From Bacillus sp. SD075 (lineage in GTDB: Bacteria > Bacillota > Bacilli > Bacillales > DSM-1321), in the NCBI RefSeq assembly GCF_017355165.1, contig NZ_JADILK010000009.1, forward strand, positions 1 through 64,000: a DNA stretch of 64,000 bases, read 5' to 3'. The notes below the pieces were generated by a model. That model made no database searches. It had not been told where the DNA came from and saw nothing but the letters and a program-made list of their open reading frames with translations. Positions 17,864-29,400 of the stretch are shown here, piece after piece. Within the stretch, counting starts at the first letter, position 1. Each line of letters starts with the position of its first letter. Both the position numbers and the translations under genes were made by a program.

Positions 17864-17994
17864 ATTAGAGCAATCGATTTGATCTAATTTATAATCTGGA
17901 GACGATTTACTAGAAATGAATCAATGTCTCCTTATTACCATAATCTAATCTATTTTTGCCGCGGGCAACTATCGCACCCATGCTATCCCCAAAG
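17864..17994 (-). pseudogene. Broken partial copy of the NRPS type II thioesterase gene
   Basis: This stretch is a degenerate duplicate of 20188-20331 in the intact thioesterase gene and is in the same orientation. The first 65 bases (17864 on) differ at only about three positions; after that there are small deletions and substitutions. Translated, it gives G-D-S-M-G-A-I-V-A (intact gene: G-H-S-M-G-A-I-V-A) and, in a second frame, FISSKSSPDYKLDQIDCSN (intact gene: FISSKSSPDYKVDQIDCSN). Nothing of the 5' or 3' ends remains. Confidence 0.8.
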
Positions 17995-18187
17995 ACAGCC
18001 ACTTATTGCCGTATACCATAAACAATATGCAATAGATCAACCAAGCTATCAGGGTGCCGCTTCTTGGGTTCAAAATTTCAACATAAGGGGGGAAATTGAA
18101 TCCAAACCTTTAAATTTATGAAACAACTCACCACCCCGTACCTCCCTCATAATCTGTAACTAGGCACATTTTTGAGGGGGACGGATC

Positions 18188-19579
18188 ATGGAGATGGAAT
18201 TAACGGCACTCCATTGGATTTATGTTGTATTTATTGCATTGATAATCGGGTTTATGGTAAGACGTCGTGATACTACCCTCATCTGCATAATTGGTATTTT
18301 CCTTTTGGCTTTAGTGGCTACAGGCAGTTTAGCATCCTCCATTAGCGGGATATTCAACAGCTTCATTTTCGCAATCACGGAATTAATGTCCACGATATTA
18401 ATCATTTCAATCATCGTTGCCATGAGCACGGTTTTAACGAAGTCAGGCATTAATGATGTCATGATTGCACCGTTTGCGAAATTCATTAAGAATCCTACAC
18501 TTGCCTTTTGGGTGATCGGGATCATCATGATGATGATATCCTGGTTTTTCTGGCCATCACCTGCCGTTGCCTTACTGGGGGCTGTTCTGCTCCCCGTTGC
18601 CTTACGGGCTGGTTTACCTGCCCTTGGCGTGGCGATGGCGATGAACCTTTTTGGTCACGGAATTGCATTATCAGGGGATTTCATCATTCAAGCTGCACCT
18701 AAACTCACGGCGGATGCCGCTTCCATACCAGTCGGTGATGTCATTGCTGCGAGCATCCCCCTTGTCATTACAATGGGAGTCGTCACCACCCTCTCTGCCT
18801 TTATCCTTTTAAAGCGCGATATGAAGCTTGGAAGAATCAAGGCGGCGGATAATGTGGGAATCGTCCAAGATCAGACAATCAGTGAAGATCTGCTTACACT
18901 GGCACAAAAGAAGTTTTTTGCCGTTTTCATCCCGATCGCCTTTATGTTGGATGTTATGGCATTGTCGATTTTGAAGCTGCAAGGTGGGGATGCAACAGCA
19001 TTGGTTGGCGGTACAGCCGTTTTTATTTTGCTGATTTTATCCCTTGTCGCTCATAAGCAACAAGGACTTGAAAAATCAACGGCTTATTTGATTCAAGGTT
19101 TTCAATTTGGCTTCAAAGTATTCGGACCCGTCATTCCAATCGCGGCATTCTTCTATTTAGGTGATTCTGGATTCAATCAGATCATCGGTGACTACTTACC
19201 AAAAACGTCACTCGGCATCGTCAATGACCTCGGTGCCTCCTTAGCGGCTTCCGTTCCATTAACGAAAGAAATAGCTGCCGTCACATTAACGGGCATCGGT
19301 GCCATAACTGGCTTGGATGGATCGGGCTTTTCAGGCATTTCTTTAGCGGGATCTGTCGCCAAACTTTTTGGCACGGCCATCGGAAGCGGAACCGCCACCT
19401 TGACCGCACTCGGGCAAATAACTGCGATTTGGGTTGGCGGAGGTACCCTGATTCCCTGGGCACTGATCCCAGCCGCTGCAATATGTAACGTCAGTCCCTT
19501 TGAACTTGCGCGCCGGAACCTGCTGCCGGTATCCATTGGTTTGGCAGTCACTACGATAGTGGCGATGTTTCTCATTTAA
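18188..19579 (+). CDS. Multi-span transporter, YhfA-like
   Basis: A 463-residue protein with about 12 hydrophobic spans. It has the look of the ion-transporter superfamily (CitMHS/Dcu/GntP-type) rather than MFS: a repeated-half layout, a WFFWPSPAVALLGAVLLPVALRAGLPALG stretch in the first half and LTGIGAITGLDGSGFSGISLAGSVAKLFG in the second. Length and layout recall B. subtilis YhfA, an uncharacterised transporter. GAGGGGG lies nine bases before the ATG. The substrate is unknown. It is the only plus-strand gene between the thioesterase remnant and the NRPS cluster. Confidence 0.65.
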   Translation: MEMELTALHWIYVVFIALIIGFMVRRRDTTLICIIGIFLLALVATGSLASSISGIFNSFIFAITELMSTILIISIIVAMSTVLTKSGINDVMIAPFAKFIKNPTLAFWVIGIIMMMISWFFWPSPAVALLGAVLLPVALRAGLPALGVAMAMNLFGHGIALSGDFIIQAAPKLTADAASIPVGDVIAASIPLVITMGVVTTLSAFILLKRDMKLGRIKAADNVGIVQDQTISEDLLTLAQKKFFAVFIPIAFMLDVMALSILKLQGGDATALVGGTAVFILLILSLVAHKQQGLEKSTAYLIQGFQFGFKVFGPVIPIAAFFYLGDSGFNQIIGDYLPKTSLGIVNDLGASLAASVPLTKEIAAVTLTGIGAITGLDGSGFSGISLAGSVAKLFGTAIGSGTATLTALGQITAIWVGGGTLIPWALIPAAAICNVSPFELARRNLLPVSIGLAVTTIVAMFLI

Positions 19580-19640
19580 TAGTTCTGCGCCGAAAAGTGT
19601 GGACTCTAAAACACGGAACGGCATCTCAATTTCCATATAA

Positions 19641-19670
19641 AAAGGACTGAATAAAAAATCAGTCCTTTTT
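19641..19670. terminator. Bidirectional terminator between the transporter and the NRPS operon
   Basis: AAAGGACTGA (19641-19650) pairs with TCAGTCCTTT (19659-19668) with T runs on both strands. It can end both the plus-strand transporter gene and the minus-strand NRPS operon, whose last stop is at 19831. Confidence 0.8.
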
Positions 19671-19830
19671 TCATTTCAGATAAAAACCGGGTTACATGCG
19701 CATCCAGAATCAAAGCGGAAAATGCCAAACTCACTTCACTTAAATTAAAGATTTGAGCATGTATAAAGCAGAAGATATTTTATTGGCGGGGCCATTCCCA
19801 TTGTGGAAAAGCTCGTGGTTCTGCCATATC

Positions 19831-20562
19831 TTAAATCAGAACTTCACAACGACTATCGAGTACATACTCTTGTATGATTTTTAAAACGGTATCCTGATTT
19901 TGATTTATATAGAAATGATCTCCCTTTAATATATGCAATCCTTCAATATGTTCAATGTATTCATTCCAGCTTTCGATACTTTCCTTCGTCACGGTATCGT
20001 CCGATCCCAAAAGCAAAACGGCTTTATTTCTTACCTTTTTCTTGCGTTTTTTTTCCTGGTGATAGTTGGCTAATACATTCAGGTCCGACTGGATTATCGG
20101 CAGGAATATATTCATGAAATCTTCCGTTTCCAGGAGTTCCTTGTTCGTTCCCCCGATTTTTTCAAGCGATTGTTTTAAATGTTCTGTATTAGAGCAATCG
20201 ATTTGATCTACTTTATAATCTGGAGACGATTTACTTGAAATGAATAAATGCTCTACTTCATTGCCATATCTCTCCTCTAATTTCGCCGCAATTTCATAGG
20301 CTACGATCGCACCCATGCTATGCCCAAACAATGAGATGTTTTCCAATGAATTCATTTGATGTTTCGTTTCCATTTCTTCTATTAATAGATCCGCCAAATC
20401 CGCCATATGGTCAAACAATGGTTCACTATATTTACTGCCATGTCCAGGGTATTCCAGTGGGACTACCTTGATCATATCATCATCAAATTTCCATTCTCTA
20501 TAAAAGGATGCACTTCCCCCAGCATAAGGGAAACAAAAAAGTGTTTTCTTCAGTCCCTTCAT
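19831..20562 (-). CDS. Type II thioesterase of the NRPS cluster (GrsT/SrfAD-like)
   Basis: A 243-residue alpha/beta hydrolase. Seen: the N-terminal FCFPYAGGSASFYREW, the nucleophile elbow G-H-S-M-G-A (Ser at about 88), an acidic member in LLGSDDTVT and the catalytic His in L-K-G-D-H-F-Y-I. Type II thioesterases of this group clear mis-acylated or mis-primed carrier domains of NRPS lines. It is the last gene of the operon, 19 bases after NRPS-4, with a GGGGG ribosome site. Because the assembly line ends in a reductase, this enzyme is expected to edit, not to release the product. A broken second copy lies at 17864. Confidence 0.9.
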   Translation of the reverse strand: MKGLKKTLFCFPYAGGSASFYREWKFDDDMIKVVPLEYPGHGSKYSEPLFDHMADLADLLIEEMETKHQMNSLENISLFGHSMGAIVAYEIAAKLEERYGNEVEHLFISSKSSPDYKVDQIDCSNTEHLKQSLEKIGGTNKELLETEDFMNIFLPIIQSDLNVLANYHQEKKRKKKVRNKAVLLLGSDDTVTKESIESWNEYIEHIEGLHILKGDHFYINQNQDTVLKIIQEYVLDSRCEVLI

Positions 20563-20581
20563 CCCCCTTCTCCCCTATCAA

Positions 20582-23485
20582 TTATTTCAACATGAACTTC
20601 ATAAAGCTTTCAACATACCTTGAATCAATTTCCGGCATTTTCATTGATAGTGATTCCATTTCCTTCTTGGTTTTGGATTGCAGGATTTCCGACTCTTTTA
20701 ATTTTGTTGACTCATCAATTAACTGGGACAAAGCACTTAATGAATGAACCTCGTTAGATTGTGTCTTTTCTTTTAAAGATTGTAACCATTCTTCCAAATC
20801 CATATTGGAGTAAGGTATTTCATTTTTTTCGAAGAAAGAGGTCACGAATTCACTGGAAACTCTCTGATCATTGAACATATGATAGATCCCGAGCTTCTGA
20901 TTCTTATTCAATCTTGATATTTTGTAAATGAACTCACTTACGAAATCGACTGGCATCAATTCAAAATGAATTTCCTCTTTAAATGGCAATATCCTTTGTT
21001 CAATAAATGATTCAAAAACCTTATACAACATATCCTTCTCGTTCCAAAAACCGTTTGAATTAGATGAAATCCTTCCTAATCGGAAAATATCGATTGTCAG
21101 TCCATGTTCCCTTGCTTGAAGAAGTAATTTCTCGGCAACCCATTTGGACTGGCTGTACCCGATCATTAAATCGGGGGAGTAAACCAATTCGTCTTCCTCA
21201 TCCCACTTCCTTTCGCCGGTCAAGACAGAAAGCGTTGATGCATAATAAATGTTTTTCCGAGTGTATGATGAAGCAAACTTAATGATTTCCACTACACCAT
21301 CCACATTCGAAACCTTTGATTTGCTATACGGTTCGAAGAAATTCGTTTCGGCACCGACATGATATACATGAGAAACATCATTGCTTAATTTCTCATATGT
21401 CATATCATCCAAACCGAATTGATGTTTACTAAGATCCCCTTCAATTCCGACGATTCGGCTTACGAAATCATCCTGCCAAAGACCATATTTCATTAATGTA
21501 TCTTTCAATCTATTTCTTGAAGGAAATCTAACCAAACAATAGATTTTGACATCATCCATTTCCAGTAACAATTTGTTTAATAAATGTGCTCCTAAAAAAC
21601 CTGTTCCGCCTGTAATCAACATATTTTTTTCAACTTGAACAGGTTTAGTGCATATTTCCCTTATTTTCTCCTTCAAAGCTCGGCCGAGCATGGAATCCTT
21701 TTCCATCACTGCTTCCATGCTGCCAGATGAATCGACTTCAAGTGCCTCAACAAATTTATTGACTGTGTTATTTTCCAATAGTATTTGTAAAGTGGCTTCA
21801 GGAAGTACCGTTTCCTTCATTATATAGACCAGTTTTGTAGCTAAAATGGAATGGCCTCCATTTTCAAAGAAATTGTCGTCCAATCCTAGACTTTGATTTC
21901 CTACTACATTTCTCCAGATCTCCAATACTTCTTTTTTCTTTCCAGTTTCTTGAATGGCTAAGGAAGTATTATTTTGCATGAAATCGATTTCCAATAATTT
22001 CTCTTTATCCACTTTACCGTTGGCATTAAGCGGAAAATCATCCACTCTGACAAAAAAATGAGGAATCATATAGTTTGGCAATTCATTGCATAGGTACTCT
22101 TTAATATCATTTTCAGCGTTCTCCGCTTTTTCATCTTTATCTTTGTAATAAGCGATAAGATATTTTTCATCATTGATGTTTTTAACAGCAACTACTGAAC
22201 TTTCAACCTTCATGTATTTATCAAGCTTGTCTTGAATTTCATTCAGTTCAATTCTAAAGCCGCGAATTTTCACTTGACTGTCTTTTCGACCTTTGTACAG
22301 GATCTCACCATTGTGTAGGCGGATGCCATGATCACCTGTTTTATACCACTTCATCTGATTCAGATCATCCATGATCAAAACTTGTTCTGTTAATTGCGGC
22401 TGATTTAAATAGCCTCTCATGACTCCTTGACCGCCAATGTAGATCTCGCCTATTTCCCCATCTGCTGCCTCGACTTGTTCTTCCGATAAAATCCTGATTT
22501 CTACATTGCTCAAAGGCTTACCAATGGGAATAACATCTGCATCTTTGTCTTCGACCTCATGACAAATGGCAAAAGTCGTGCATTCAGTTGGTCCGTACCC
22601 ATTAATTAAGGAAAACTGACCGATTGTTTGCTTCAATCTTCTCACATGGGAAACCGAGATTTTATCTCCGCCAACCACGATTTTCTTTAATCCTTCAAAA
22701 ATGAATGGATCCTCATCAACCATTGCATTGAAAAGACCTGTCGTAAAAAAGGCTACATCCACCTTTCCCATGGATATCGCTTCTTTCCAATCATCAAAAG
22801 AAGTGAACTCATTCGACTTCAAGAATAAAGTTGCGCCATTCAATAAAGCCCCCCATATCTCGAAAGTTGCGGCGTCAAAGCATGGGTTGGAAAATTGAGC
22901 CACTCTATTATTTTCGTTTATATCCAGTATTTCAGAGTTCAATACTAAATTGACTACACTCTTATGCTCTATCATTACGCCCTTTGGCTCTCCGGTCGTT
23001 CCTGATGTATAGATAACATACGCGAGACCATTCTCTGAAGAACGGTTAACGGGAATATGCCCTTCCCTGCTTAGTTCATTCATCTCAAATGGAATTGGTT
23101 CAATATCCAATTCACTGAGCTTTCCTTCTTGGCCATTAAACGATAAGAAGAATTTCATATCCGTATCTGCAAGCATGTATTCCAATCTTTTTAAGGGGTA
23201 CTTTTCGTCGATTGGAACATAGCAACAGCCTGACTTTATAATGGCAAGCATCCCTATGATCAGTTCAATGGACCTTGTGCTTGGAATCCCGATCATTGTT
23301 TCTTCTTGAATCCCCAAATCAATGATCCTTTTGGCAAGATTATCTGAAAGAATATCTAATTCTTTAAAAGAAACTTGCCGGTCATTTTCATAAAGTGCCG
23401 CTTTTGCCTGATTATCTTCCACGATTTTTTTAAATGCTTCAGTTATTGACATCCATTTATTCGTCGTCATCGATTTACTTATCAT
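20582..23485 (-). CDS. NRPS-4: A-T-reductase (module 7 and release)
   Basis: A 967-residue synthetase end. Adenylation domain at about residues 15-510: AYVIYTSGTTGEPKGV, NGYGPTE, KTGDHG and the Lys in N-G-K-V-D. The specificity residues I read by hand are D-A-F-F-V-G-G-T-F-K, close to known Val/Ile codes. Carrier domain at about 535-605 with N-G-G-H-S-I. Thioester reductase from about 640: NADPH-binding G-G-T-G-F-L-G, Ser/Thr in YYASTLSV, and Y-S-Q-S-K. Reduction of the carrier thioester frees the peptide as an aldehyde (or, after a second round, an alcohol). Its start overlaps the NRPS-3 stop as ATGA. The upstream condensation domain is the last domain of NRPS-3, so the module is split between proteins. 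Confidence 0.92.
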   Translation of the reverse strand: MISKSMTTNKWMSITEAFKKIVEDNQAKAALYENDRQVSFKELDILSDNLAKRIIDLGIQEETMIGIPSTRSIELIIGMLAIIKSGCCYVPIDEKYPLKRLEYMLADTDMKFFLSFNGQEGKLSELDIEPIPFEMNELSREGHIPVNRSSENGLAYVIYTSGTTGEPKGVMIEHKSVVNLVLNSEILDINENNRVAQFSNPCFDAATFEIWGALLNGATLFLKSNEFTSFDDWKEAISMGKVDVAFFTTGLFNAMVDEDPFIFEGLKKIVVGGDKISVSHVRRLKQTIGQFSLINGYGPTECTTFAICHEVEDKDADVIPIGKPLSNVEIRILSEEQVEAADGEIGEIYIGGQGVMRGYLNQPQLTEQVLIMDDLNQMKWYKTGDHGIRLHNGEILYKGRKDSQVKIRGFRIELNEIQDKLDKYMKVESSVVAVKNINDEKYLIAYYKDKDEKAENAENDIKEYLCNELPNYMIPHFFVRVDDFPLNANGKVDKEKLLEIDFMQNNTSLAIQETGKKKEVLEIWRNVVGNQSLGLDDNFFENGGHSILATKLVYIMKETVLPEATLQILLENNTVNKFVEALEVDSSGSMEAVMEKDSMLGRALKEKIREICTKPVQVEKNMLITGGTGFLGAHLLNKLLLEMDDVKIYCLVRFPSRNRLKDTLMKYGLWQDDFVSRIVGIEGDLSKHQFGLDDMTYEKLSNDVSHVYHVGAETNFFEPYSKSKVSNVDGVVEIIKFASSYTRKNIYYASTLSVLTGERKWDEEDELVYSPDLMIGYSQSKWVAEKLLLQAREHGLTIDIFRLGRISSNSNGFWNEKDMLYKVFESFIEQRILPFKEEIHFELMPVDFVSEFIYKISRLNKNQKLGIYHMFNDQRVSSEFVTSFFEKNEIPYSNMDLEEWLQSLKEKTQSNEVHSLSALSQLIDESTKLKESEILQSKTKKEMESLSMKMPEIDSRYVESFMKFMLK

Positions 23486-26400
23486 CGGGTCCCAACTTTC
23501 AAGAGATTTATTAATTTACTAATAGATGGTAGTTTTTCATTTTCTGTTAGTTTTAAGAATATTTCTTGCATGGAATCCATAAAACTTAAAATTTCATTTT
23601 CATCAAATTTGCTGTCTTTATAAATGATTTTATAATGCAGCTTGGATTGCACAACAGCCGCAGAGAACGTGAGATCAAAATTGGTCGATTCACTTCCAAC
23701 TGAGTTTTCGATCATGATTCGTGAATCCTCTGCCAGTTCTGTGCTCGGATAATTTTCGAATACAAATATATGTTGGAACAATTCCTTATCCCATGGAATT
23801 TCAGCGTATCGCTTTATATCCGTAAGTGAACTGAACTCAAACTCTCTCATTTGTAATTGCTTGTTTTGAATGGCAGTGAAATAGGATTGCAAATCATCAT
23901 CCCAATCGATTTTTAAAGAGAATGGTAGAGTATTGATCAATAAGCCTACAGCTGATTCAATATGCGGAATGCTGAGGTTCCTTCCTGAGCTTGTCACCCC
24001 ATAGCATACTGAGTCACTTTCACTAAGGTAGGATAGGACGATGCTCCAAACTCCTTGAACTACAGTATTAATTGTCTTTCTGTTCCGCTTGGATAATTCT
24101 ATTAATCTTTCGGTAAGCTCTTCAGGTAAGCTATATTCAATAACTTTATCCGATGTAAAAGCTTCCTTATCCGTTTTCTTACTCACTAATGCTTTTACTT
24201 GTTCAAAATCCCTCAATTCTTCATTCCAAAAAGCTGCTTCATCCTTTTTATTCATTTTCCTGATATGATTCATGACTTGTTTATAAGCATACTTATGTTC
24301 ATCACTGTCTTTTGCCGTATTGGATGGACTTCGATAATTATCCAAAAAATGATTAATGACAATTTGCAGGCTCCAGCCATCTATTAAAGCATGATGATGT
24401 GTCCATATGAATTTATAGCGATGATCAGATAGCCGGATCAAGGTGATATTCATGAGCGGACCATTTTCTAAATCCGTTTGTCTGCTTCTGTTATGCTCCA
24501 ATAGACTTTCTATCTTGGATTCTGACTCATCTCCACTAAACATCGTTAGATCCAAATGATTAAACACATAATAAATGTCATTGAGTATGAGTTGATAACG
24601 GTCCCCCAATTGATCGCGCCTGAAAACAGATCTTAAAACGTCGTATTTTCTACAGGTTTCATTCCAAGCTTCTTCTAATTTGACCAAGTCCAGATCACCT
24701 ATTAAATCAATGGATAGCTGTGAAATATATTCAGGGCTTTGAGTTACTTCACTATGGAATAACATCCCTTCTTGAAGTGATGTCACTGGGTAAATCTCTT
24801 CAATGTTATTAAACTTATTAATGAAATGGGTGATCGTACTTCCATCGACTATTTTCTTAGCTTCAAAATCCGTTTCGACAATGGAATCATTCAAATCTGC
24901 ACGTCCACTTAAAATTTTATTTAATTGCACGTCCACTTCTTTACATATCATTTGGAAGTTTTCATTGTTGCTATCCCCAATAATATTCAGCATGAGTCTA
25001 TTATTTACGATGCTGGTTACAAAATTGAGTTTATATGGAAATTCATAGTTCAAATCGATATTGCTGCTATTGCTTTGTACCATATCACCAGTGTTATTAA
25101 ACTGCCCTAGATAGTTGTAACTCACAAGGCTATCTGGATAGGTGTAATTCCGAGTGGAAATATACTTTAGGATTCCATAGTCAAACCCTTTGTTTGGCAC
25201 ACTTCTTAATATATTCTTTGTACTTCTCAAGGCTGAACCCAAAGAAGCCATTCCTTTAATCCTTACTGGATAACTGGAGGTGAACCATCCTACTGTCCTC
25301 GATAAATCAATATCATCCTCAATATCCTCTCTGCCATGTCCTTCTAAATCGAGCCAAAATTCATTGATTCCCATTATATTGGAAAACGAATGGGCAATAA
25401 CGGATAATAAAACTTCATCAATCGTCGATTTATGTTTTCTTAATGTGTTTTTAATGAGGTTTTGTGTTTGGGCCTCATCCACTTGTATTTTGTACATGTT
25501 TTCAAAATCACACGTTTCCCCTAAGCTTTTCGTCAGTGGAGAAACGGGAATATTCATTTCCTTTTCCCAATATTGAACCGCCTCTTCCGGTAGGTCAGTG
25601 TTCTGGTATTCATTTAGTTTCTCAGACCATTGTTTATAAGAAGTCGTTTTTAAAGGTAGTGATGGTTCTTGTTCATTCTTTATCTGTAGATAGCATCTTT
25701 CGAAATGTTCAAGAAGTATCCTCCACGAAACACCATCGACCACTAGGTGATGAATCACCCAAAAAATCCTTACCTCCCTTTCATCCCTGAATAGAAGGAA
25801 CTTCATCATGGGACCATTATGTATGTTTAAACTTTGTTGGGCATTTTCTTCTAGCTCCTTAATTACTTTCAGACTATTTTCATCTTTAAAACTTGAAACA
25901 TGATACTCATAAAAACCGTATGCCGTATTAGCATCTGAAATATTGCCAATATATGAATCTCCATGTTTTTCAAATACTGTTCTCAATACGTCGTGCTGAT
26001 CAATTAATTTCATGATGATTTTTTTATATTGTTCTGTCGCCAACATATTATCCTTCATCAATACGACTGATTGATTCCAATGATGGATATTCTCATGATT
26101 TTCATTAAAAAACCAAGATTGAATAGGGGTCAACGGTACATAACCTGATATTTTTTCTTGAACCACCTGTTTTTTCTCCAGCCCATTTACAATATTTCCT
26201 AGCTCACGGACCGTTTGGTATTCAAATAAATCTTTAGGGGTTATAAATAAGTCTTTTTCTTTTGCAGCAGAGCATATTTGGATACTGATGATTGAATCGC
26301 CGCCACATTCAAAAAAGTTATCTTCCGGTCCTATAGTGGAATCATTTAAAACATTTCTCCATATTGTCAGAAGCTCTGTTTCAGGTTTGGATAATTCCTG

Positions 26401-29400
26401 CTCATCCAGCACTTTCTCCTTCCTCTCGTCCATCTGTTCCGTCCAATTCGGCAGGGATTTCCGATCAACTTTCCCATTCGGCGTCAAAGGAAATTTATCC
26501 AGTTGCATAAAATGAGCAGGAATCATGAAAGCAGGCAGCGTTTCTTTCAATCGACTTCTGATAGAATCTATCGAAACCTCATCATTCACCGTATAATAAG
26601 CGATTATCCTTTTATTCCCAAACCCATCTTCCATTACCGTTACATAACCATCCTTGATTTCTGCTATTTTCCGTAATGAAACATTAACCTCCGATAGTTC
26701 AACACGGTATCCTCTTATTTTCACTTGATCGTCCGCTCTACCTATATAAACTAATTCCCCAGCTTTGTTATGCTTAACTAAATCCCCAGTTCTATATAAT
26801 ATTTCGGTAGAGTTGAAAGGATTGGATATGAATCTTTCATTTGTCAGGCTCTCATTATTCAAATATCCCCTTGCTATCCCAATTCCTCCAACGTAAAGTT
26901 CACCAACCGCCCCTGCGGGCACTAATTGCCGGTTTTCATCCAACACAAGTACAGCCGTGTTAGTCAGAGGCTTCCCAATTGAAACAATGAATTCATCCGT
27001 AACATCCTCATTCGGCGGAAACATTTTAAAACTTGTACACACCGAATACTCCGTAGGCCCGTAGCCATTGAAAAACGATATATGCTTAAACTTTGAAACG
27101 AGCTCAACTGGACATTCAGAGCCTGCAGACCCCAACACTTTAATCGTGCTCAATTCATTGATTGGCAGTTCCTTCAACACAGCCGGCGGTAAAATGATAT
27201 GAGAAATTTCTTCTCGCTTAATTTGTTCAACAAGTTTGCTCATGTCAAAATGATTCTCTTTATCTACACTTATATGCAGCTCGGCACCGAATAATAGTGT
27301 GCTGAAAATCTCTATGACGGATGAATCAAAATTAAACGTAGCGAATTGCAGCACTTTAGCTGATGTATCCAAACACATCATTTCATTTTGGTTATAAACT
27401 AAGTTAATGATTCCTCGATGTTCTAACATGACCCCTTTTGGCCTGCCTGTCGTTCCTGAGGTATAAATGACATAGGCTAAGTCTCTCTGACTCGCAATAT
27501 GAATATTTGCTTCCATTAACAAATCTGATTCTTTTTCAAAATCTTCAAAATATATTAGCTTGGATGAGTCGATCAATCCATTCTTTCCGAGTTCTTTGTG
27601 ACTCAAGCAATAGGAAATGGACGCATCTTCAACCATGTAGCTTAATCGTTCATGAGGATAATGAGGATCCAATGGAACATACGCAGCACCAGCTTTAATT
27701 ACTGCCAACATCCCTGTCACCATATCAATTGATCGATTCACATAAATTCCGATTCTTTCTTCTTTAGAAATCCCTTTGCTTAGTAAATAGTGTGAAAGTC
27801 GATTGCTCTTATCATTCAATTCGCGATATGTAATGGTTCTGTCTCCATCAACAATGGCGATCTTATCAGGAAATCTCTCAACAATTTTATGGAAGGCTTC
27901 TGGAATTGTGTCATTGATTCCCTCAAAAAGAATGGTTTCCCCCTGCCATTCTTCCAATAATACTTTCTCCTGCTTCTTACTCACGACGGGTAGCTTGACA
28001 ATCGACCGTTCAGGATGATAGGTAATTTTCCGAATCCACTCTAAGAAATTCTCAGCTAATATTTGAATGGTTTGTTCATCGAAGATCCCTGAATTATACT
28101 CAAAGGCGAATAAAAGCTTATCTTCATATTCTTCTGCAGCTAAACTCAAATCGAATTTTGCTACCTTTGATTTTATTACTTCAGGCGTTATCTTTATGTA
28201 TTCACTTTCAAATGCAGCTTTGGCATTATTTTGTAAGATGAAGACGGTTTGAAATAAAGATGTGCTTGCTAAATTTCTTTCAGGGTTAATGACTTCAACA
28301 ATTTTCTCCAATGTCATTTGCTGATGATCGTAGATGTCGATGATATGGTTTGTATTTCTTTGAAGAATCTCTTCAAATGTTTCCTCAAGTCCCAGCTTTA
28401 ATCGAAAGGGCAGTGTATTGACAAAATAACCTATCGATTTTTCTGTTCCTTCAATCATTCTATTCGCCAAGGGACTTCCAACGATGATATCGTTTTGACC
28501 TGTATATTTTGCTAAAAAGGACTGGTACATCGTTAGCAGTGTCATGAATAATGTCGAGTTTTTTTCAAGGGACATCCACTTTAAACCTTGGAGTTCTTCA
28601 CCTGTTAGTTCCACTATAAAACTACTGCCATCGTTGCGATTTTCTTTTGTACGTATCGTATCTAAAGGAAGCTCCAATTTAGGTAATTCCCCAGATAGGT
28701 TTGTTTTCCAAAATAGCGATTCTTCTTTAATGTTATTTTCCAACCAGTTTTTCTGCTCAAAGGCAAAATCCTTATATTGTTTAAAGTCGTTTCCAAGGAT
28801 AAGTTCCTTTTCATTCACTTCACTGTCATAAAAAGATAACCATTCATCTAAAAAAATACTCACTGACCATCCGTCAAAAACGAAATGGTGGAGATTCACA
28901 AATAAAACAAACTCTTTTTCACTCAATTTAACAAGTTTCACTGTCATGAGAGGGCCTTTTTCAATTTCAAAGATTTCCGATTGGACATTGTCTTCAATTT
29001 GCAGCATACGAGTCGCTTGCTGTTCAGGCTTTAACGCAGAGAGGTCCATTTCAGCTATTTTAATGTACAAATCTTCCCTAATTTCCTGATAGCCTTTACC
29101 TGCTTTTTCACGGACGGTCGTCCTTAAAATCTCATGTCTATTAACGACATGGTTTACGGATTTTTCCAGCATAGAAGTATCCACTTTACCAGTAATTTTA
29201 TATTTCTGAGGGATATTATAATTGGCTGTCTGACCATTGAGTTTTTCGTTGAACCATAATGCTTCTTGGTTACTGGATAAAACATGATGTTTTTGTTGCA
29301 CTTCTATTTGCTCAATGTCATGATTTGAAATTTCATTAATGATGAAGGCCGTCAACGAATCGATTGTTGAATTTTGAAAAATATGTTTCAAAGTTAGAAT

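Larger units (their letters stand above)
17167..18187. other. One-kilobase region of gene decay
   Basis: No intact gene is present. It contains a frameshifted minus-strand ORF remnant (17460-17700) and a damaged copy of part of the NRPS thioesterase gene (17864-17994), both on the minus strand. The rest (17167-17459, 17701-17863, 17995-18170) shows no coding or structural signal that I can support. Confidence 0.7.
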
